This document shows positions 56,320 to 64,000 of a stretch of 64,000 nucleotides of DNA, piece after piece. The notes beneath the pieces were generated by a model. That model was not told where the DNA came from. It did no database searches and saw nothing but the letters and a program-made list of their open reading frames with translations. The stretch lies in contig JANFOG010000006.1 in assembly GCA_024336345.1 (NCBI GenBank), positions 496,001-560,000 of the forward strand. The letters run 5' to 3'. The first letter of the stretch is position 1; each line of letters starts with the position of its first letter. This stretch comes from Mariannaea sp. PMI_226. Its lineage: Eukaryota > Ascomycota > Sordariomycetes > Hypocreales > Nectriaceae. The position numbers and the translations under genes were made by a program.

Positions 56320-58648
56320 ATGCTAAGTGAGCCGGCATCGGTGAGGTGGATCGATTGTCTGGGAGGTAGAAGCAATGACAAGAGAGAAGAGGAATCAGAA
56401 GCATTGAAGAGGATAGTAGAATAGGAAGAGGAGGAAGAGGAGGAAAGAGCGACTTCTGGGAGGGGTGTGGCGGTATGGAAGAGGGTCGAAGACGAGGGTA
56501 TTCAAAAGTGGCACGTTCGATACTGTCGTGCGATGCGTGCGACCAACGCTGCAGTGGTTCGCGGGTGGGATGCAGGAGCAACTAAAGCAAGCTGCGCAGG
56601 TAAGTCTCACCGGCGAAACATGTGCTACCGGGGCCAGCAAGGTGCCTGCTAGACCGGAAGGATTGAGACGGAAGGTAGCAGGATCATAGATGGCCACGAG
56701 AGGGTCAAGCGACAAGCAGAAAGTCGTGGCTTTGAGGGCGACAATGTTGAAGTTGACGACGATGGCGGGCGCAGCGGATGGACGGCAAAGGTGGAGGAGG
56801 GTCACGACGGCGGGGCAGCAACGAGCTTTTGCTTGCGGGAAGACAAGGAGTACGTATATCGAAATGAGCTAGGGAGCAGCTGAGTTACAGGAGATGCGGT
56901 TCAGATATCGGCTGGGAACGTTATGCAAGGAGTCTGTCGATGCTGAAGTGTGAGAGGAAGGGAAAAAAAAAAAATGTCAAAAGGGTTTGGGTTAGGAATC
57001 CTGTTCAGAAGTCGAGAATGGTGGTAAAGTTGAAAGTCAGACTCTGCTCAGGCAGAGAGGCACAGCAGCTGCAGGGGCCCGTCGATCACGCGAGAGACAC
57101 ATTGCGTCAAGTACTTTTATCAGAGTAGTACCTGTTCCTATCTGTATTTTGCGTTCTCAACCAGGTATCCTTTTCCCAGCACAACCTACACAAGCCAAAC
57201 CTACATCGTCCCCAAGCAGCCCCACCTCAAAATGGCGGACCTATTGATGACCTAGATTCAAGGTCTGTGGCTAGTGCCAAAGGGAAAGACTGCGAACCTA
57301 AGTCTGTATGTACGCTTCAGGGATCTCTCTGTTGCTGCAAGGCACCTTTGAATCAGCTGGCCGTCACGGAAAGGTCCCAGGTACCTGCCTCTGACGGGTT
57401 CCATTGCTGACAGCGCCTCCGCCTCACCGTTGCTTGACCGGTCCAGATCAAGGAGCCAATCATGCAAAGCATCAGCGACGTTCCAGACTGGCCAGTTGCT
57501 CTATCCGTTCCTGCAGAGCTGTGGATGGATTACGGGGATCAAGAGAAGAGACGAATCAAGACCGTGGTTTGATCAGTAGTAGGGTACTATGTAAAAGCGA
57601 GAAGCGGGAGCTGCTGAGTACCTAATTAGCTTGGTATGTCGGATGGGAGGGTGGTGCCTTTGCCTGACCACCGCGCCGAGAACTAAGGTAGGGGATCGAG
57701 CAAGCCATATCCTAGTAAAATAGCAACGGATAATCTTCTTTCTTTATTTGTCCCTACTTAAAAATATGTCCCTAGTAGAACAAGTGAATATGAAAACTAT
57801 AACGAATTTTCTTCGGTCTTCTTCCTCTTGTGTCTTCTTCTTCTTTGTTTCACAGTAGTTTGTTTGGCAAAGCTACATAGGTACCTAAGTACCTAAATGG
57901 GCTTGCATGATGCCGGATGGCTTGCTAAGGGTGATAACAACTAACGGAGTCGCTAGTCTTCTTGACTTTTGATAGCACTTACAATCTGCATTTCTCTTTT
58001 CTGTACCCGCAACAACGTATACCTATAAATACATATATTGGGAATCTAATCGTCCAGTCACACGCGTACATACACTCCTGCTCACGCTTGCTCTCTCTGG
58101 TTAATTATTGCCTGCTTTAGGTACCTTACCTTACCTGTACCCCGGGCCGAGAACCTCCTCTCCTGTGCGTACCACTACACACGTACCTTACGTATTCAAT
58201 GTGCCACTGTAAATGTAAAACAGATGGGACGGGTAAAAGTCCCCCACTACCTACACAGTTGCCCGGGCCGTGCTTTCAAGCTATCCCCTCCACTACCGAG
58301 AATCAGGAAGGGGAGCTACCAGACCAGGCTTAGTAACAAGGAGACCCGCTGCTAGTGGCTCTCAGCACCCTGTGCAACCGTGGACAGTTTTTTTTCTTCC
58401 GTTTGTTTGTCCGGCAGCCACACCTACCCAAGACAGGAGCTGACTTCACAACAAGCTTACCTGTACCCAGGTACCCGTGCCTATCAGTGTGAAGCCAAAC
58501 CTCCTCCACCAACCACTACTACCAACACCACCACCGCCGCTTCCTCTCTTCCTCTTCTTCCTTTTTCCATTACTCAAACACTTTGGACATTCCTCTCCCC
58601 CCGCCTCATCTCCTCTCTTTTCCTTTTCTTTTTCACAGTCTCGTCACG
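56320..58648. other. 2.3 kb divergent upstream region of TSC2 and CSE1
   Basis: Divergent start codons. It contains GA-rich DNA next to TSC2, several GGTACCT/TACGTA-type motifs (57890-58200) and a CT-rich tract (58500-58640) ahead of the CSE1 ATG. A 136-codon minus-strand frame at 56395-56805 is not recognised as protein. No gene assigned. Confidence 0.5.
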
Positions 58649-61600
58649 ATGACGGCCGACATTGGTCATATTGCTCAGTTGCTTGACGCAACCCTCGATC
58701 CCGCCCAGCATCGCAAAGGTACCTGACTTCATTCGTTGTCCTCCCAATTGTTTGCTGCCCCGCGATCATCTCACTAATAACCAAATCTTCAATAGCCGAA
58801 TCGCTACTAAAAGTCGAAACTCTCAAGCCACAATACTCACTCACCCTCCTGAACATTGTCAGCTCGGACACTCTCGCCCTCAAGACTCGACTTGCCGCTT
58901 CTCTGGCCCTGAAGAACTTCATCCGAACAGACTATGTGGTGCGTCTGCCAACTCGTGAACATTTCGTCCCGTCACTTTCGAGCCCTTCCGACCCAACGTT
59001 CAATCACCCAAATACTGATTTTCCTTTCCCTTGCAGACTGAAGATGGCAAATACAAGCTCCCTCCCTCCGAGGTTGCGGCCATCAAGGAAATTCTCGTCG
59101 GCCTGATGATCCAGTCACCCCCAAACATCCAGGCGCAGCTTGGTGACGCTATCAGCATGATCGCCGATTCTGACTTCTGGAAAAACTGGGATACTCTCAC
59201 CCAGGTATGTCGACTCTAGCTCTCCTTTGTGTGTCTCTGCAGCGCTGATGAATTTTTGCTCTCGTAGGAACTCGTGAGCCGGTTTTCCGCCACCGACCCG
59301 AAGGTCAACATCGGCGTACTAGAAGTTGCACACTCCATCTTCGCTCGATGGCGACCCTTGTTCCGCACCGATGAGCTTTACACGGAGATCAACCATGTCA
59401 TTGAGACCTTTGGTCAGGCCTTCGTTCAGCTACTAGTGGTAAGCATCCTCACTCCAATCCAAACACCCCCCAGATACTAACAGTTCCGAATGCAGACCAC
59501 TGACAAGAAGATTACCGAGAATATTAGTAATAAGCCGGTCCTCAAAGGTTGGTTCCAGACTCTGGACCTTCAAATCAAGATCATGTACGATATGTCATGC
59601 CACGATCTACCCCCAATCTTCGAGGAGAACCTAGCGAGCATCTCCGAACTCCTCCACAAGTACCTGGAATACAGGAACTTGGTGCTGGAAACCGACGACG
59701 ATACCGAAACGAGCATAATCGATACCGTCAAGGCCGATATTTGCGAACTCTTGGAGCTCTACACCATCAAATACAATGACGACTTTTCCCAGTACTGCCA
59801 ACCATTCATTGAGAAGGCTTGGAATTTGCTTTCATCAACCGGGAGTGAGACGAAATACGACACACTGGTCAGCAAGGCTTTGCATTTCTTGACAGCAGTA
59901 GCTTCAACTCAAAGCCATTCCAACATTTTCAACAACGAAGATGTGCTCACTCAAATTGTTGAAAAAGTCATTTTGCCTAATGTGGCGCTTCGCGAATCTG
60001 ACATCGAGTTGTTCGAAGATGAGCCCATCGAGTTTATTCGACGCGATTTGGAGGGCTCTGATACAGACTCGAGACGTCGATCTGCCACCGACTTCCTTCG
60101 AAAGCTCCAGGAAAAATTCGAGGGCCCTGTTACCACCGTTGTTTCCAAGTACATCAACCATTACCTATCTCAAGATAAGTCGGATTGGAAGGCCAAGGAT
60201 ACCGCCATCTATCTCTTCCTGTCCATTGCCGCCAAGGGTGCCGTCACCGCTGCTCAGGGTGTCAAGTCAGTTAACCCTCTGGTGAATGTGGTGCAGTTTT
60301 TCGAACAACACATTGCTCAAGACCTCATTAGCAATGATGGCGTCGAGCCCATTGCCAAGGTTGATGCCATCAAATACTTGTACACGTTTCGAAGCCAGCT
60401 GTCCAAGGAGCAGTGGAAACAAGTCCTTGGTCCTCTGATCCAGAACCTAAACTCGGACAACTATGTCGTTTACACCTACGCAGCCATCGCTGTGGAACGT
60501 GTTCTGTTCCTTACAAACGATGCAGATGTCCCCATGTTCCCTCGTGCAGACGTGGAGCCCTTTGCCAAAGAACTTCTAGGTCATCTGTTCAAGCTCATTG
60601 AAAAGGAGACGAGTCCCGCCAAGCTTCAAGAGAATGAGTTTTTGATGCGCTGTGTCATGAGAATCCTGATCGTCATCAAGGACGGAGCTGTGCCCATGCT
60701 GGAGAACACCCTGACTCACCTTATCCTCATCACTAATGTCATGAAGCAGAACCCTAGTAACCCTCGCTTCTATTACTACCATTTTGAGGCTATTGGTGCT
60801 CTTGTCCGATACTGTGCTCCCACTAATGCCGCTCTTTTCAACCAGAAGCTTTGGGATCCTTTCCACCAGATCTTGGTCGAGGATGTCACAGAGTTCATGC
60901 AATATGTATTCCAAATTCTTGCCCAGCTGCTTGAGTCCAGCCCGAGTGAGACAATCTCGGACAACTACAAGGCCCTGCTAGGGCCCCTGCTGAATCCTCC
61001 CCTGTGGGAGACTCGAAGCAATGTGCCTGCTTGCACCCGGCTCCTGTCGGCCGTTATTCCTCGTGCCTCACAGGCTATCATTGAAGGCAACCAGGTCGAG
61101 CCTGTTCTCGGTATTTTCCAGAAGCTACTGAGTGGAAAGAAATCGGAAAGCCTGGCTTTTGATATCCTTGACGCCATCGTCAACCACTTTCAGCCGTGAG
61201 TGACCTATCGTGCATCGAAGCCCCCGGCAACCTCAACTAACAATGATTTTGTAGTTCGATTTTGGAGCCGTACTTTGGTACCATTCTCCGACTTATTTAC
61301 ACCAAACTCCAGGGGTCCCCTGCAGACTCTTTCAAAATGCGCTTCGTCAGATTCTATCATCTAGTGTCAGCAAGACTGGAAGCTGGCTATGGAGCCGACT
61401 ATTTTATCAAGCAGTCCGATCAGGTTGAAGAAGGTGTCTTCACTAAAGTGTACCCTGCCTTCGTTCTTGCGGAGACAGAGAAGCTCGCCCGCCCAGTTGA
61501 CCGAAAGGCTGCCGTCATCTCTCTCACTAAGACCCTATGTGACTCACAGGCCTTTGGCCAAAAGTTCATGAAGGGCTGGGCCAACAGCTGCCGTAAACTA

Positions 61601-61882
61601 GTGGTACTTTTGGCCAACCCACCTGCTGTCACTTCCGGTAGCGGCGACGAGATTGTCACTGAAGCCGACGTTGATGATATTGGCTTCGGCATGTCATTTA
61701 CTGCCCTCAACACCTGCAAGGCCTCAGCTCGAGATGACTTCCCTGATGTCCTTGATGTGACCAAGTGGGTCAAGGAGTACATGGCTGCTGCCAACCAGCG
61801 ACACGGCGGCGCCATCGAGGGCTTCATCAGCCAGCGCCTGAGCCCGGAGGAGCAACATGCCATTGCGCAGTACATTCGATGA
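58649..61882 (+). CDS. CSE1: exportin CSE1/CAS (importin-alpha re-exporter)
   Basis: Six exons, 58649..58718, 58796..58938, 59037..59204, 59268..59438, 59496..61195 and 61255..61882, give 959 aa, almost exactly the yeast Cse1 length (960). Joins restore PAQHRKAESLLKVETLKPQY, FIRTDYVTEDGKYKLPPSEV, TLTQELVSRFSATDP and FVQLLVTTDKKITENI. The importin-beta N-terminal domain covers about residues 20-95. The rest is HEAT-like repeats with the conserved CSE1 blocks LKGWFQTLDLQIKIMYD and EENLASISELLHKYLEY. The protein binds importin-alpha with Ran-GTP and carries it back to the cytoplasm. It is essential in yeast and needed for chromosome segregation. The introns are 57-98 bases, clustered at the 5' end, as is usual in these fungi. 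Confidence 0.95.
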
Positions 61883-63327
61883 ACTGTCACTTAGTTTTTG
61901 CATGACCGTGTAAGAGCTTTACAACCAAACCTGGAGACAATTTTTCATTTAACAACATGCCATGATTTTGCCCTCATTACCCGCTTCTACAAACACATGA
62001 GCAGGTATTATGCTAGGGATATCAAGGGTATGGAAAGATCTAGGAGAGTAAGCTACCTATGTAAGTAGGAGAAAAGAATATCGGAGAACAAGCGTGGTGA
62101 AAGGTTTTTCAAAAGGCAAAAGAAAGAAGCGGTAAACTTCCAGTTAGGTTTAGATGACATCCTGCGCAGAGACAGGGGATCTGACCAACAGAAGGGGGGG
62201 AGGGCAAATGCCAAGGGGAGGCAGTTCCTGTCCCAAAAATGAAATATACCATTGAGTTTTAATACCACAAAAGATACTGTCTTTCAATCTTAATAATTCT
62301 ATTTTCACCCCTAATAGTAGGCTATCAGGATATACGTAGATGCGTAAGGAGAAACATCGAGTCAGACCTGGAACATCTGTATCATAAAACATATAAACAA
62401 CACTCCAGATAAGAAGTGACATGGGATTAGATATATATTTATTTATTTATATATACATATATATCCACCTTTTTCTTTTCGTTTTGGGACAGTTTATTAC
62501 CAATTGGACAAGCGCTGAAACTATCCATACAACAAGACCAGGGGCACACACCATGGCTTCATGAACAAACAGCCTCGCATCTGTGTAAGTCTCCTACCAA
62601 CCCGTTGGGAAAAGAAAAAAAACTGTCGTCGATTGTCCGGGCCACCAAAGTATGAAAAAAAGGAATTGTGCCATCCTTGAGCAATACTCTTCCCCTTTAC
62701 CACCTGCCCAGTCTTCTATGAGGAGCTAGTTGGCTGATGAAGAAGGGGAGAGAGTTAGTCATCCACAGCAGAGAAGGATCCCAGATACAGAAGAGGTGCC
62801 TTAAGTTCGAAATATATATATAATAAAGATATTAACGACCCTAATGCACCTTGTATATGTATGCTAATAAGCCTTACAACCCTAAGCATCACGAGTCCTA
62901 CCCCTCCTCGTCCCCAATCCTCGATATAAGAACCAAGCCCCAACGAATTTTGACAAAAGGGTAATAAAGCTTTATGCAATATGTAGCTATAGCAATAAAA
63001 AATTTCAACGCCAAAAAAAAAAAAAACGAAAGAAAGAAAGGAGAAAAAGAAAGAAAAAGAGCTGTTTGCCCAGCAAGCCCTCGCTTCGGCCTCTTCGTAA
63101 GCGTCGTGATAGTAACACAAACATTTGGTATCAAATAAATCGTACGAAAACATTTCAAGCCGCTCCCTGTCATGTCGGTATCGTCTGCGCCACGTGTACA
63201 CGTAACAAGAAAATCAAAGTCGCTAAATGAGGCCGTGATTACAGTCGCGCCACAAGGCCTGTCGTGTTGGACAGAGGTGGGTTTTGTCCATCTCTATGTC
63301 AAGCGACTTCTCGTGGGTGGGTTCCGT
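61883..63327. other. intergenic region between CSE1 and the right-edge gene
   Basis: Convergent 3' flanks. It has an AT microsatellite (about 62433-62464) and poly-A runs near 63013-63026. The 148-codon minus-strand frame at 62755-63201 is a Phe/Tyr-rich reading of AT-rich DNA. No RNA gene was recognised. Confidence 0.55.
62433..62464. repeat. AT-rich microsatellite (ATATTTATTT units)
   Basis: TATATATTTATTTATTTATATATACATATATAT-type simple sequence about 550 bases after CSE1. Intergenic or in its distal 3'UTR. Confidence 0.8.
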
Positions 63328-64000
63328 TCATAGAAAGCCGCTTTCATGGCCAATTATACCAACACTGTTTCGCCAGCCGCATTTTTTGTCGTTTTCATCC
63401 CGGTCTCGGTCCCAATCTCGTGGCGGCAGTCCGGTACCTCGCGGGTTCAGCGTACCACGGGGTACAGATGAGGGTTGGATGTCGATCTCGCTGCTTCCCC
63501 GGGAACTCCCCCCACTAGCGTTCGTCTGGACGAGCAGTAAGCTGCTGGTGCTCGATAGCCTTTTGGTAAACTCGGTAAAACTCAACCTTTTGACGCTGGA
63601 GGTAGAAACTCGCTTGTCCGCATTAGCTCTATTCGACCCATCTTCCGAAGTTTTGCTCGATACGATTTCCAAGTTAGCCATCGCGGTTGCTGCCGCTAAC
63701 TGAGGAGAGCTGTGCGTTCTCGAATTCGCTTGCGGGCGAGTCCTTGCATGGGCTGTGTGTGGCCGAACAGGGGCCATTTGGCTGGATGAGCTAACAGACT
63801 CCGTGCGGAGATTAGCGACCGGGGTCCTGGCGATTGGTGGTCTAACGGAGCTTTGAGGCTGATCGGACTCATGTCGGCCAGCAACGAACATGAGAGCACG
63901 CTGCGTTGTATGAGGGATTGATGGGCCACGTCGGTCTGGCACGTGTCCATATGCGTCCTCATCTGACACGTCGGAATCATCCTCATCCTCTTCATCTGAA
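63328..64000 (-). CDS. unknown Ser-rich protein with acidic stretch, C-terminal part (runs off right edge)
   Basis: The frame is open from the right edge to the stop at 63330-63328, giving at least 223 residues. The first visible residues are acidic (SDEEDEDDSDVSDEDAYGH), followed by RRGPSIPHTTQRALMFVAGR. A long Ser/Thr/Arg/Pro-rich disordered region comes next, with STSSVKRLSFTEFTKRLSST as a possible basic-Ser phosphorylation site. The end is CGWRNSVGIIGHESGFL, which looks like a short conserved terminal motif. No catalytic domain or membrane helix lies in this part. I do not recognise the family. The N-terminal domains needed to name it are outside the window. No intron is evident in the visible part. 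Confidence 0.7.
   Translation of the reverse strand, partial: SDEEDEDDSDVSDEDAYGHVPDRRGPSIPHTTQRALMFVAGRHESDQPQSSVRPPIARTPVANLRTESVSSSSQMAPVRPHTAHARTRPQANSRTHSSPQLAAATAMANLEIVSSKTSEDGSNRANADKRVSTSSVKRLSFTEFTKRLSSTSSLLLVQTNASGGSSRGSSEIDIQPSSVPRGTLNPRGTGLPPRDWDRDRDENDKKCGWRNSVGIIGHESGFL

Noticed and set aside
56395..56805. Possible first exon of TSC2 (136-codon minus frame with a GTGAGA donor at 56610)
   Set aside because: Its donor is phase 0 while the TATAG acceptor at 56280 needs another phase, so the exons do not join in frame.
1..64000. tRNA, 5S rRNA, CRISPR array or intact transposon
   Set aside because: I scanned for T-loop boxes, 5S-like starts, regular spacer-repeat arrays and transposase or reverse-transcriptase motifs and saw none. 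A tRNAscan-SE and RepeatMasker run would be decisive.

Overview
The window is nuclear DNA of a filamentous ascomycete. The best guess is a Sordariomycete, probably Hypocreales-like. Genes are on both strands without operons. Most are broken by short introns (about 50-155 nt, one of 339 nt) with GTRNGT donors, YAG acceptors and, in several, CTAAC-type branch sites. The proteins are typical ascomycete orthologues, including TSC2 and cystinosin, and intergenic DNA is full of TACCTACC-type motifs and long pyrimidine tracts. I saw no rRNA, tRNA, CRISPR array or intact transposon.

Layout: 1-472 is the 3' end of a mitotic cyclin B gene (+), followed by a 7.8 kb stretch with no gene I can support. 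Then come the mitochondrial aspartate/glutamate carrier AGC1 (+, 8258-10541), a small 2EXR/F-box-like protein (-, 12171-12788), a 5 kb gap, a cystinosin-type PQ-loop transporter (+, 17854-19029), mitochondrial leucyl-tRNA synthetase (-, 20840-23846) and methylenetetrahydrofolate reductase MET12 (+, 24617-26650). Next are an uncharacterised, probably nuclear protein (-, 27991-29213), an ANY1/PQLC1-type PQ-loop protein (-, 31530-32579), a second 2EXR protein (-, 35250-36902), DNA polymerase delta subunit 2 (-, 37248-38972), CAF16 (+, 39737-40597) and the kinetochore protein Mis6/CENP-I (-, 41070-43571). The right part holds a tandem GNAT protein that looks like a GH3-GNAT protein without its catalytic barrel (+, 46174-47886), tuberin TSC2 (-, 51418-56319), exportin CSE1 (+, 58649-61882) and the C-terminal end of an unknown acidic/serine-rich protein running off the right edge (-, 63328-64000).

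The genes are mostly housekeeping: cell cycle and chromosomes (cyclin B, POL31, CENP-I, CSE1), mitochondria (AGC1, LeuRS), one-carbon metabolism (MET12), vacuole/Golgi membranes (cystinosin, ANY1-like), TORC1 control (TSC2) and mRNA/transcription (CAF16). They do not form an obvious pathway cluster. I did not find a convincing new biological system. The items most worth a second look are the barrel-less GH3/GNAT protein, the large gene-free gaps (one with clustered poly-G/C runs), a possible hidden or decaying gene near 50 kb, and some compact repeats next to genes.
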